Assembly (NCBI RefSeq): GCF_000007705.1
Contig: NC_005085.1
Coordinates: 2,179,752 to 2,243,751 of the forward strand
Direction: 5' to 3'
DNA from: Chromobacterium violaceum ATCC 12472
GTDB lineage: Bacteria; Pseudomonadota; Gammaproteobacteria; Burkholderiales; Chromobacteriaceae
DNA length: 64,000 nucleotides
Positions 8,471 to 16,453 of the stretch are shown piece by piece. Within the stretch, counting starts at the first letter, position 1; the number at the start of each line of letters is the position of its first letter. A program made the position numbers and the translations under genes. The notes beneath the pieces are model-generated. The model ran no database searches, was not told where the DNA came from, and saw nothing but the letters and a program-made list of their open reading frames with translations.

Positions 8471-9901
8471 GTGAAAAGATTGCTGAAGAATGGATTTTTC
8501 CTGCCCGGCGTTTTGGCGGCGGCGTTGTCCTGTCTGGCGGCGCCGACGGGCGCCGGGGCCTTGCCGATTATTCATCAGGCGTTGGTGGCGCCGCCGCTGC
8601 TGCCGCCGCCGATCACGCGCAAGACGCCGGCCCGGGTGGTGGTGGATTTGACGGTGGAGGAGGTTGAGCGCGAAATCGCGCCGGGTTCTCGCTACATGTT
8701 CTGGACCTTCGGCGGCACGGTGCCGGGCAAGATGATACGGGTGCGCGCCGGCGATACCGTGGAACTGCATCTGAAGAACCTGGCCGGCAACAAGCTGCCG
8801 CACAATATCGATTTGCACGCGGTGACCGGCCCGGGCGGCGGGGCGCCGCAAACGCTGGTGGCGCCGGGCAATCAGGCGGTGTTCACCTTCAAGGCGCTGA
8901 ATCCGGGGCTCTACGTCTACCATTGCGCCACCGCGCCGGTGGGCATGCACATCGCCAACGGCATGTACGGCATGATCCTGGTGGAGCCGGAGAAGCCGCT
9001 GCCCAGGGTGGACCGCGAATATTACGTGATGCAGGGGGAGTTCTACACCGGCACCGGCTATCGCGCCGGCGGGCTGCAGCCCTTCGACATGCAGAAGGCG
9101 ATAGACGAAAAGCCCAGCTACGTGCTGTTCAACGGCGCCGACCGCGCGCTGGCTGGCAACCAGGCCTTGACCGCCAAGGCGGGCGAGAAGGTGAGGATCT
9201 ATTTCGGCGTCGGCGGCCCCAACCTCACTTCCAGCTTCCACATCATCGGCGCGATCTTCGACAGGGTGTACAGCGAGGGCGGGGCCAATATCCAGCGCAA
9301 TGTGCAGACCACGATGGTGCCGGCCGGCGGCTCAGCCATCGTCGAATTCACGCCCAGAGTGCCGGGCAATCTGACCCTGGTGGACCACTCGCTGACCCGC
9401 GCGTTCAACAAGGGCGCGATCGGCCTGCTGGCGGTGAGCGGGCCGGAGCGGCCGGACATCTATTCCAAGGGGGTGATCAGCGCGCTGGGCGCGACGGCGC
9501 CGGTTCAGGCCAAGCCTGCTCCTGGCGAAGAGGCGCCGGTCAACGCCGAGCCGCCGCAAACGCGCGAGCCGGCGCCGGCCGACCACGGCCGGGCGGTGTT
9601 CAGCAAGAACTGCGTGGTCTGCCACCAGGCCAATGCCCAGGGTTTGGACGGCGTGTTTCCGCCCTTGGCCAACTCCGACCTGATCCAGAAGAATCCGCTT
9701 GAGGCCGCCAAGATCATCCTGGGCGGCCGCGCCGGACCGATCACCGTCAACGGCGTCGGCTACAACGGCGTGATGCCGGCGCTGGACCTGTCGGACCAGG
9801 AAGTGGCCGACGCGCTCAACTATGTCAGCACGCAATTCAACCATGGCAAGCCGGTGGTCACGGTGGACGAGGTGAAGAAGCTGCGGGCGCAGCGGCAATG
9901 A
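8471..9901 (+). CDS. nirK: Copper nitrite reductase with C-terminal cytochrome c domain
   Basis: A 476-residue periplasmic enzyme that reduces nitrite to nitric oxide. The GTG at 8471 follows GAGGAG by 7 bases and starts a signal peptide ending near GAGA (residue 30). Type 1 copper ligands are H111, C152, H160 and M165. Type 2 copper ligands are H116, H151 and H306. The catalytic Asp and His correspond to D114 and H257. A Pro/Ala/Glu linker (about 345-370) joins a class I cytochrome c domain with haem motif CVVCH at 381-385 and axial Met near 435 (GVMPAL). This is the three-domain NirK seen in some Ralstonia and Pseudoalteromonas, in which the haem domain feeds electrons to the type 1 copper. 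The stop overlaps the nirV start (ATGA). Confidence 0.95.
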   Translation: MKRLLKNGFFLPGVLAAALSCLAAPTGAGALPIIHQALVAPPLLPPPITRKTPARVVVDLTVEEVEREIAPGSRYMFWTFGGTVPGKMIRVRAGDTVELHLKNLAGNKLPHNIDLHAVTGPGGGAPQTLVAPGNQAVFTFKALNPGLYVYHCATAPVGMHIANGMYGMILVEPEKPLPRVDREYYVMQGEFYTGTGYRAGGLQPFDMQKAIDEKPSYVLFNGADRALAGNQALTAKAGEKVRIYFGVGGPNLTSSFHIIGAIFDRVYSEGGANIQRNVQTTMVPAGGSAIVEFTPRVPGNLTLVDHSLTRAFNKGAIGLLAVSGPERPDIYSKGVISALGATAPVQAKPAPGEEAPVNAEPPQTREPAPADHGRAVFSKNCVVCHQANAQGLDGVFPPLANSDLIQKNPLEAAKIILGGRAGPITVNGVGYNGVMPALDLSDQEVADALNYVSTQFNHGKPVVTVDEVKKLRAQRQ

Positions 9902-10674
9902 GCGCGAGGCTGGCGCTCGCGCTCCTGTGCTGCTGGCTGGCGGCAAGCCTGCCGGCGCGGGCGGCGGATTACGTCGCCGTGCCCGGGGGGCCCTTCCGCA
10001 GCGCCTTGGCGCCCGATGGCGGGACGGTGGCGGTCAAGCCGTTCCGGCTGAGGGCGAGGCCGGTCACCAACGGCGAGTACCTGCGCTTCGCGCGGGCGCA
10101 TCCGGCGTGGCGCCGCGGGACGGTTCCTGCCCTGTACGCGAAAGCGGGCTATCTGGCCGACTGGCGCGGCGCCGATGATTTGGGCGATGTGCCAGCTGAC
10201 GCGCCAGTCACCCGCGTCAGCTGGCACGCGGCGCGCGCTTATTGCCGCAGCGAAGGCGCGCGCCTGCCGCTTTGGTACGAGTGGGAGATGGCGGCGGCGG
10301 CGGACGCTGGCCGCCGCGATGCCCGGGACGACCCGCAGTGGCGCGCGCGCATCCTGCAATGGTACGCGCAGCCTGCCGGACGCCGGCTGGCGCCGGCGGG
10401 GCGGGAGCCGAACGTCTGGGGCGTCAGCGATTTGCACGGCTCCATCTATGAGTGGGTGGAGGATTTCAACGGCCTGTTCGTCACCAGCGACAGCCGCGCC
10501 CAGGGAGAGCAGCGCACGCTGGCCACCTGCGGGGCGGCGGCCTTGTCGCTGGGGGACAGGGAGAATTACGCGATCCTGATGCGCATCGCGATGCTGGCGG
10601 CGCTGGATGCCGCCGATACCGTGGGCACGGTGGGTTTCCGCTGCGCCGGGGACGAGACGGAGGGAAGACCATGA
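9898..10674 (+). CDS. nirV: NirV-like protein (formylglycine-generating-enzyme fold)
   Basis: A 258-residue exported protein of the FGE-sulfatase fold, known as NirV when next to nirK. It has a signal peptide (about residues 1-22), then VPGGPF, RLPLWYEWEMAA, NVWGVSDLHGSIYEWVEDF and the closing VGFRCA, all in family order. FGE enzymes oxidise a cysteine using two cysteines and often copper; what NirV does is not established. Cys near TLATCGAA and in GFRCA are visible, but I cannot show they form the FGE pair. It overlaps nirK by 4 bases at its start and sco by 4 at its end, so translation of all three is probably coupled. Confidence 0.85.
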   Translation: MSARLALALLCCWLAASLPARAADYVAVPGGPFRSALAPDGGTVAVKPFRLRARPVTNGEYLRFARAHPAWRRGTVPALYAKAGYLADWRGADDLGDVPADAPVTRVSWHAARAYCRSEGARLPLWYEWEMAAAADAGRRDARDDPQWRARILQWYAQPAGRRLAPAGREPNVWGVSDLHGSIYEWVEDFNGLFVTSDSRAQGEQRTLATCGAAALSLGDRENYAILMRIAMLAALDAADTVGTVGFRCAGDETEGRP

Positions 10675-11246
10675 GAGTATGGAAAAGCGGCGCGGCCGCC
10701 TGCTTGCTGGCTTTTGCATCGCACTGGGCCTGGGCGGGGGGCGAGCTGCCCGGCGATTCGCTGTACCGGCTGGAGGCGCCGCTGACCACGCAGCGCGGCG
10801 ACGCGCTGACGTTTTCGGACCTGGCCGGCAAGCCGGCGCTGATCACCATGTTTTACGGCGACTGCAAGCTGGCCTGTCCTATCGTGATGGAGGGGGTGAA
10901 ATCCATCATCGCGGCGCTGCCGGCGCGGGAGCGCTACCGTCCGACGGTGCTGATGGTGAGCCTGAATCCCGGGACGGATACGCCGGCCAGCCTGTCGCAC
11001 CTGGCGGGCGAGCATGGGATCCGGGCGCGGAACTGGCTGCTGGCGGTCGGCAAGTCGGACGAGGACACCCGCGGCGTCGCCGCCGCGCTGGGCATACGCT
11101 ATCGGCGGCTGGACAGCGGCGAGATCAACCACTCCACCCGCATCGTGGTGGCTGATAAGGACGGCCGGATCTCGGCCTCCACCGAAGATATCGGGCCCAA
11201 GCCCGATCCGGCGGTGGTCAAGGCGTTGCGCGCGCTGCTCAAGTAA
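10671..11246 (+). CDS. SCO1/SenC/PrrC family copper chaperone
   Basis: A 191-residue exported thioredoxin-fold copper-binding protein. The copper site is C-K-L-A-C (Cys65, Cys69) plus His154 in INHSTRIVV, the usual CxxxC...H set. The signal peptide runs to about residue 22 (WAWA). It overlaps nirV by ATGA, making it the third gene of the nirK operon. That position suggests a role in loading or redox-maintaining the copper centres of NirK instead of the usual CuA of cytochrome oxidase (inference). The gene ends 10 bases before the convergent DUF2459 gene, with no clear terminator between. Confidence 0.9.
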   Translation: MRVWKSGAAACLLAFASHWAWAGGELPGDSLYRLEAPLTTQRGDALTFSDLAGKPALITMFYGDCKLACPIVMEGVKSIIAALPARERYRPTVLMVSLNPGTDTPASLSHLAGEHGIRARNWLLAVGKSDEDTRGVAAALGIRYRRLDSGEINHSTRIVVADKDGRISASTEDIGPKPDPAVVKALRALLK

Positions 11247-11255
11247 GCGAGTGGA

Positions 11256-11948
11256 TCACGGCTCCAGTTGCCAGAACAGCGGCTGGACGAAGGGAGACCA
11301 CAGCGCGGTGCGCACGCCGATGGCGGCCAGCGCGTCGCGTGTCCACTGGTTGCAGGTGACGATGGGGTTGTAGCGGCCGTGGGCGGCGTAGAAGGCGTCG
11401 TTATCGTAGTAGTGGTAGCCCGGTTCCTGCGCGGCGCGGCCCCGGGCGTCCAAAGGCGCGCTGGCGCGGATGAAATCCACCAGGCGGCGGTATTGCTCCG
11501 GGCTGACCAGGATGCGGCGGGTATCTTGGCCTTCCCTGGGCTGGGGCAGGTATTCCACATGCAGCACGCTCTGGTCGAAGGCCAGCGCGGCTAGCGCCTT
11601 GCCGACGCTCAGGTCTTCCCAGTTCTGTATGGTCAGGAAGAATACTTTGCTGCCCCAGCCGATGGAGATGTAGGGCGAATGCGCGTATCGGTCAGTGCGT
11701 CGGATGTGTTCTGGAGGAAAGGCGGTGGTCCAGTCCATTGCATCGCTCTTGACCGGCATGATCAGGCTGGTATGCACGCCGTTGCTGTCCAAGTAGATGG
11801 GAATGCCGCTCGATGGCGGCCGCCAGTCGCGGTTGCTGGGCAAGAGGCCCAGCGCCAGCGCGGCGAGCAGGTAGCAGACGACGAGGGCCGGAATGGCCAA
11901 CAGCGAGCGAAGAATGAGGCGGCGGATGGGGCAGGTGGAGGTGCGCAT
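11256..11948 (-). CDS. DUF2459 / TIGR02117 family membrane-anchored protein
   Basis: A 230-residue conserved protein of unknown function. One N-terminal membrane segment (about residues 10-35, LLAIPALVVCYLLAALALGLL) is followed by the characteristic IYLDSNGVHTSLIMPV, ISIGWGSKVFFL and GYHYYDNDAFYAAHGRYNPIVTCNQWT blocks, with conserved His, Asp, Tyr and Cys residues that suggest an enzyme outside the cytoplasmic membrane. It converges with the sco gene. The start at 11948 is the first in the frame and gives the expected membrane anchor. Confidence 0.8.
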   Translation of the reverse strand: MRTSTCPIRRLILRSLLAIPALVVCYLLAALALGLLPSNRDWRPPSSGIPIYLDSNGVHTSLIMPVKSDAMDWTTAFPPEHIRRTDRYAHSPYISIGWGSKVFFLTIQNWEDLSVGKALAALAFDQSVLHVEYLPQPREGQDTRRILVSPEQYRRLVDFIRASAPLDARGRAAQEPGYHYYDNDAFYAAHGRYNPIVTCNQWTRDALAAIGVRTALWSPFVQPLFWQLEP

Positions 11949-12142
11949 CGGTTGGCGGGACGTCGGATGAGGATATCAGGGGCTTCTTATCTACATCGGC
12001 TTGATATTTTCTGTCAAATGGACAACGTCATCCGGAAGGCTTGCAAGATGAGCGGCGCTTGAGGGAAAGCAAGACCTGCATGGCTGGCCGATGTGTGAAT
12101 GGTCTGTCTTTTGCGATATGATTATGCAATTTGCGAGTTTGC

Positions 12143-12832
12143 ATGCTGTTCGTGAAGAGATCGGGCTTGCGGGTGCTCTCCGCCGCGCCGCGCCTGCCCT
12201 GGCACACCTTGATGTCCCTGGCCGCCCTGAGCTGGTTGGCTGGCCGCCACTACCTGTTTCCCCTGTCCCCGAGAGCTGTCGTTTCCGATATCGTTTCCGG
12301 ATTTTCGCTGCTGCTGCAGTACGGCGTTCCCGCCGCGCTGGCGTCATGCGCCGGCTATTCGTTCTGGAGGCGTTGCCCGGCGCGCGCCAGGGGCGGCGAC
12401 GCCCCGTCGATGAAAATGCTGGCCGAGGTGTCCTGGCAGGATTTCGAAGCGTTGGTCGGCGACATGTTCCGCCGCAAGGGTTATCGGGTGGTGCCGCGCA
12501 GCGGCCATGGGCCCGACGGCGGCGTGGATCTCGAGCTGTTCCTGGGCGAGGAGCGCTACCTGGTGCAGTGCAAGCGCTGGAATACGCAGAAAGTCGGGGT
12601 GGCCGTGGTGAGGGAATTGTACGGAGTGATGCAGGCGGGGCGGGTGAGCGGCGGCTTCGTCGTCTGCAGCGGAGAGTTCACCGCCGACGCCAGGGCATTC
12701 GCGGCGGGAAAGGGCATCGTCCTGCTGCATGGCAAGGCGGTGCTGTCCAGTCTGCTGGAGCAGGCTGCCCAACAGGCCGGGGAAGACGCGGGCAGCTGCC
12801 CGTCCTGCGGCTGCGCAGTTTCGCAGCGCTGA
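12143..12832 (+). CDS. Membrane-anchored Mrr-like restriction endonuclease domain protein
   Basis: A 229-residue protein with two hydrophobic segments (about residues 21-38 and 50-75) followed by a cytoplasmic Mrr-type PD-(D/E)XK nuclease domain. The active-site pattern is visible: WQDFEALVGDMFRRKGY, G-x-DGGVDLEL (Asp129, Glu131) and Q-C-K (Gln142, Lys144). The C-terminus carries half a zinc ribbon (CPSCGC). Domains of this kind cut DNA, sometimes only when methylated. With no methylase nearby, a housekeeping or type IV defence role is possible but unproven. The ATG at 12143 is chosen over an in-frame TTG 12 bases upstream; neither has a strong ribosome site. Confidence 0.78.
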   Translation: MLFVKRSGLRVLSAAPRLPWHTLMSLAALSWLAGRHYLFPLSPRAVVSDIVSGFSLLLQYGVPAALASCAGYSFWRRCPARARGGDAPSMKMLAEVSWQDFEALVGDMFRRKGYRVVPRSGHGPDGGVDLELFLGEERYLVQCKRWNTQKVGVAVVRELYGVMQAGRVSGGFVVCSGEFTADARAFAAGKGIVLLHGKAVLSSLLEQAAQQAGEDAGSCPSCGCAVSQR

Positions 12833-12843
12833 AGAGTGACAAG

Positions 12844-12876
12844 AAAAAACACCCCGCCGCAGCGGGGTGTTTTTTT
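12844..12876. terminator. Bidirectional terminator between the Mrr-like and TRIC genes
   Basis: AAAAAACACCCCGC, loop CGCA, GCGGGGTGTTTTTTT. It has A and T runs on both sides and so should stop both convergent transcripts. Confidence 0.9.
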
Positions 12877-12887
12877 GGGGAGGCGGT

Positions 12888-13502
12888 TTAGTGATGGTCG
12901 TGCCGGTAGGCGAAAACCGGCAGCTGCCATTCGCGCCATAGCGCGGTCAGCCTCAGCGCCAAGCCGAAGGCGAAACTGGCGACCACGTTCCAGTCGTGCG
13001 GCACGGCCAGGTGGTTGAGGCCCAGGTACAGGATGGCCACCAGCAGCGACACGCTGGCGTACAGTTCGCGGCGGAACACGATGGGCACGCGGTTGCATAG
13101 CACGTCGCGCAGGATGCCGCCGGCGATGCCGGTGATCATGCCAGCCATCACCACGATCACAGGATGGTAGCCCATGCCCAGCGCCACGTCGCAGCCTATG
13201 ATGGTGAACGCCACCAGCCCCAGCGCGTCCAGGATCAGGAACAGGCGGTTCAGGTGGCGCATGTAGCGGGCGACCAGCACCGCGGCTAGCCCGCCGGCGA
13301 CCACCAGCAGCACGTATTCCGGGTGCTGGGTCCAGCCGATCGGATAGCGTCCCAGCACGATGTCGCGCACGGTGCCGCCGCCCAGCGCGGTGAGGAAGGC
13401 GATGACGGCTACGCCGAAAATGTCCATGTGGCGGCGGCCGGCCGCCAGCGCGCCGGTCATCGCTTCCGCGGTGATGGCGATCAGGTAGATCAGGGTCAGC
13501 AT
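12888..13502 (-). CDS. TRIC / UPF0126 family cation channel protein under a glycine riboswitch
   Basis: A 204-residue polytopic membrane protein of the bacterial TRIC (formerly UPF0126) family, made of two related three-helix repeats. Each carries the signature GGGTVRD (about residues 41-47) and GGILRD (about 127-132), with about seven membrane segments. Family members form homotrimeric monovalent-cation channels. The gene has a 5' leader of more than 300 bases containing a tandem glycine riboswitch, so its expression should respond to glycine. No clear Shine-Dalgarno precedes the ATG at 13502. A natural link would be ion flow accompanying glycine uptake or detoxification (inference). Confidence 0.88.
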   Translation of the reverse strand: MLTLIYLIAITAEAMTGALAAGRRHMDIFGVAVIAFLTALGGGTVRDIVLGRYPIGWTQHPEYVLLVVAGGLAAVLVARYMRHLNRLFLILDALGLVAFTIIGCDVALGMGYHPVIVVMAGMITGIAGGILRDVLCNRVPIVFRRELYASVSLLVAILYLGLNHLAVPHDWNVVASFAFGLALRLTALWREWQLPVFAYRHDHH

Positions 13503-13647
13503 GATGAAGTCTTGCGGGTGTGAAGCGGTGAAATGTCAGCCGGGGCGATGGCCGGCGGACGGCGAAAAGCGGGAGTCGGGCGCGGCGCGCCAGCGCAAGG
13601 ATGGGCGGACAAGGCAATCTCCTGGACGGTTTCCGGGTTGGGTAACA

Positions 13648-13830
13648 GCCTCTCCCCTTGTCCTTTTTACCTGAGAGTTGCGCGGCCTTAGGCCACTTGC
13701 CCCTTCGGTGGGCCGCGCGGGGCGGCCTCTCTCCAATCGGCTTGATTCTATACGGCGCTGCGGTACGGTTGCCTGAGCGATTATGGGAGCTTGCGTCTTC
13801 GGCGGGGGCGTGGCCCCTCTCTCCCGCAGA
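13648..13830 (-). promoter_or_regulatory. Tandem glycine riboswitch
   Basis: Two glycine aptamers on the minus strand. Aptamer 1 (13829 to 13758) is closed by CTGCGG/CCGCAG and contains GGGAGAGAGG, CCGCCGAAGACGCAAGCTCCC and CTCAGGCAACCGTACCG. After a linker of about 17 bases, aptamer 2 (about 13741 to 13648) contains GGAGAGAGGCC, CCACCGAAGGGGCAAG, CAACTCTCAGGTAAAAAGGAC and AGGGGAGAGGC. These are the conserved cores of the class. I do not see a clear intrinsic terminator between aptamer 2 and the TRIC start, so control may be at translation. Confidence 0.92.
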
Positions 13831-13836
13831 ACCGGA

Positions 13837-13865
13837 ATATTAGCTTTCGCTATTGCAATAGTCAA
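13837..13865 (-). promoter_or_regulatory. Sigma-70 promoter of the glycine riboswitch-TRIC transcript
   Basis: On the minus strand TTGACT (13865-13860), a 17-base spacer and TAATAT (13842-13837). The transcript would start near 13830, right at aptamer 1. It is one of the best-matched promoters in the window. Confidence 0.8.
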
Positions 13866-13901
13866 TGCGGGAACCGAGCCACCCCGGCTCCCGCGCATGG
13901 C

Positions 13902-16316
13902 TTACGTCTTGCCTCGTTTGCCAGGCGCCGCGACGGCCGGCGCGCTGCCCGGCGCCTGGCCGTTGGCCTTGGCCGCGGGCTGGCGCGCGCGGGTCGAGGC
14001 GGCGGTCTTGGCAACTGGTTTGGCTTCGGCCGCCGGCGATTTCGAGGCCGAAGGCTTGGCGGCTTTGCGCGGCGTCTTGGCCGCGCCTGTCGGCTTGTCG
14101 GCAGGCGCTTTAGGCTCAGGCTGCGCCGCAGGGAGGACCGACCGGGCGGCCGCGTCTGCATCCAGCGCCAACACCCTGGCCGCTTCGTCCAGCCGCGCCT
14201 GGTGTTCGGCCGGGATCGGGCCGTTCAGCACCAGCAGGTCGCGCGCCAGCAGCCAGGCCTGGTGGCGGCGGTGCGGGTCGGGCAGCAGCCGGGCGAGTCC
14301 GCGCAGCGCGCGCGGGGCGTCCAGCCGCACCAGCGCCACCTGGTGGCGGACGATGTCCTTCAACTGCATCAGCGTCAGCGGGTATTCGTGGCGCACGTCG
14401 CGCATCACTCGGCGAATGGCGTTGAATGGCCGCTCGTCCACCACGCCGATGCCGATGCTGACGTAGAGCAGCAGCCGCACGAAGCCGTCTGCCAGCGTGC
14501 CCTGTTCGAAGCTGGGATCCAGCGCCTCGCGCTTCAGGCGGGCGAGCTCGCGGGTTTCCCAGGCCAGGGCCTGGCTGCGCGGCTCGCCGGCGGGGGCCAC
14601 GCCGACCAGCGTGGCCAGCTGCGGCGATTCGTAGATCGAGCGGAACAGTTGCTCCTGAGCGGCGTCGCGCAGGTCGCGGTAATGGTCCAGCGACTGGACG
14701 ATGAAGTCCGACACCTGTTCCTGCCACTGCCACAGCGGGTTGTCCTGGGACACGGGGCGACGCTGTTCGCGCACCTTGGCGGCGAGGCCGGGCAGCCACC
14801 ACAGCCAGGGATTTCTTGGCGAGATCAGCGTGCGCTCGAAGCGGGCGGGGTGCAACTCCCGCAGCAGGCGGGCGCCAGCCTCGGTGCCGGCGGCGCGCAG
14901 CGCCGGCGAGACGTAGCGGTCGTAGACGCCCTGATTGATCTCCGACACCCGCTTCACCACCTCGAACGCGCGCTCGTCGTCGCGGCCGTCGTCCAGCGCC
15001 AGGATGTCGGACACGTCGCGGGCCTCGAAGCGGATGATGTAGCGCCCCTCGATGTATTCCTGGCCGGGCGCGTCCGGCGCGATATCCTCGATGATGGCCT
15101 CGTACAGGCCGGGCGCCAGCACGTCGACCAGGTCCAGCGCGCTGGCGAATTCGCTGTGTTCCTTGTTGGCCACGCCGGCGGACACGAAGATGCCCAGGTG
15201 GCCGACCTTGTTGTGCAGGCAGTAGACGATGGTCTGCTCGTTGTTGCGGATGTCCTCGACGTTGTCGTAGAGGTCGGCGATCCAGTTCAGCGCCTGCTGC
15301 GGCGGCGTGATGTTGTCGCCCCAGGAGGCGAACACCATGATGGGCGAGCGGATGTTGCGCATGTCTACCCGCACCTTGCCGTCGTGGCTGGTGATCTTGC
15401 CGTGCACCAGCTCGTTGCCGACGAACAGCTTCTGGGCGATCCACTCCATTTCCGCCTTGTTCAGCAGGTAATGGCCGCCCCACCAGCGCTCGAAATCCAG
15501 GTAGCGCTGCGGTTCGGTGTCCACCTTGGCGTACAGATTGTAGGACTTCTTCCACAGCGTGTTGGCCGGGTCCAGCTTTTCGAAATTCTCCACTAGGTGG
15601 GCGCCGTCGAAATGGCCGTTGCCCAGGTCGCCGGCCAGCGAGGCGGTCCAGGTGCCGCCGGTCAGTCCGCCGGCGTAGCGCATCGGATTCTTGCCGCGCA
15701 CGCCGGCCCAGTAGGACAGCGGCGATCCGGCCAGCAGGATGGGGCCGACCAGTTCCGGCGCGACGGACGCGAGCATGGCCAGCGCCCAGCCGCCCTGGCA
15801 GTTGCCGATCACGAAAGGCTTGCCGTCGCTGTCCGGATGCAGCTCGTTGACGCGCTTGAGGAAATGCCCCTCGGCCTTGGCCACGCTTTCTATGGTCTGG
15901 CCAGGCACCGGCTGCGGGAAGAACATCACGAAATAGCAGGGGTGGCCTTGCTGCAGCGCGATGCCGATCTCGCTGTCCATCTTGAAGCCGCCGATGCCGG
16001 GGCCGTGGCCGGCGCGGGGGTCGATGACGACGAAGGGGCGCTTGGCGGGATCGGTGGGCGGGCAGGCTGCGGGCGGCACGATGGCCGCCAGCGCGTAGTT
16101 GGCCGGGTCGGGGAGTTCCCTGCCGTCCATGATGATACGGTAGTCGAAGACCAGCACCGGCGGCTTGCCGCTCTCGCAGTGCTCCAGATAGGTGGCGCCG
16201 CGCCGGTACAGCGTATCCCAGTACAGGACGCCGCGCTGGCAGGCGTCCAGCCAGTAATCAAACAACGGTTGAGGAAACGGGAGCTTCCCGCCTTGAACTG
16301 CAGCAGTCGACCACAT
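13902..16316 (-). CDS. DUF3141 family alpha/beta hydrolase related to PHA synthases
   Basis: An 804-residue protein of the DUF3141 family, distantly related to polyhydroxyalkanoate synthases. The lipase-like box is G-N-C-Q-G-G with nucleophile Cys173, as in PhaC. The likely partners are Asp334 (SWGDNITPP) and His373 (NKVGHLGIF), the same order as in PhaC. A central and C-terminal helical region follows. From about residue 725 the protein ends in a Lys/Ala/Pro-rich tail (KAPADKPTGAAKTPRKAAKP) like those of DNA- or granule-binding phasin-type proteins. The function is not established. Two PhaR-like boxes lie upstream, which supports a link to PHA metabolism. A GNAT gene lies upstream on the same strand. 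Confidence 0.85.
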   Translation of the reverse strand: MWSTAAVQGGKLPFPQPLFDYWLDACQRGVLYWDTLYRRGATYLEHCESGKPPVLVFDYRIIMDGRELPDPANYALAAIVPPAACPPTDPAKRPFVVIDPRAGHGPGIGGFKMDSEIGIALQQGHPCYFVMFFPQPVPGQTIESVAKAEGHFLKRVNELHPDSDGKPFVIGNCQGGWALAMLASVAPELVGPILLAGSPLSYWAGVRGKNPMRYAGGLTGGTWTASLAGDLGNGHFDGAHLVENFEKLDPANTLWKKSYNLYAKVDTEPQRYLDFERWWGGHYLLNKAEMEWIAQKLFVGNELVHGKITSHDGKVRVDMRNIRSPIMVFASWGDNITPPQQALNWIADLYDNVEDIRNNEQTIVYCLHNKVGHLGIFVSAGVANKEHSEFASALDLVDVLAPGLYEAIIEDIAPDAPGQEYIEGRYIIRFEARDVSDILALDDGRDDERAFEVVKRVSEINQGVYDRYVSPALRAAGTEAGARLLRELHPARFERTLISPRNPWLWWLPGLAAKVREQRRPVSQDNPLWQWQEQVSDFIVQSLDHYRDLRDAAQEQLFRSIYESPQLATLVGVAPAGEPRSQALAWETRELARLKREALDPSFEQGTLADGFVRLLLYVSIGIGVVDERPFNAIRRVMRDVRHEYPLTLMQLKDIVRHQVALVRLDAPRALRGLARLLPDPHRRHQAWLLARDLLVLNGPIPAEHQARLDEAARVLALDADAAARSVLPAAQPEPKAPADKPTGAAKTPRKAAKPSASKSPAAEAKPVAKTAASTRARQPAAKANGQAPGSAPAVAAPGKRGKT

Positions 16317-16397
16317 TGCAACCCCTTGTTCTTGAACGGTAGGAAAAGACGCGATGCGACGGCCCGTTGAGAGCCATGGCCGTCACTGTACTCGTTA

Positions 16398-16415
16398 TTT
16401 GCTGCGATGCAATAA
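16398..16415. promoter_or_regulatory. PhaR-like operator, site 1
   Basis: TTTGCTGCGATGCAATAA, an imperfect palindrome built on TGC-N3-GCA, about 85 bases upstream of the DUF3141 start. It resembles the TGC/GCA-rich sites bound by the PHA-granule sensor PhaR as I recall them. The regulator assignment is inference. Confidence 0.45.
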
Positions 16416-16453
16416 ATGCGAATGGCCTGGCGACGATGTGTGGCGCGCAGCCC

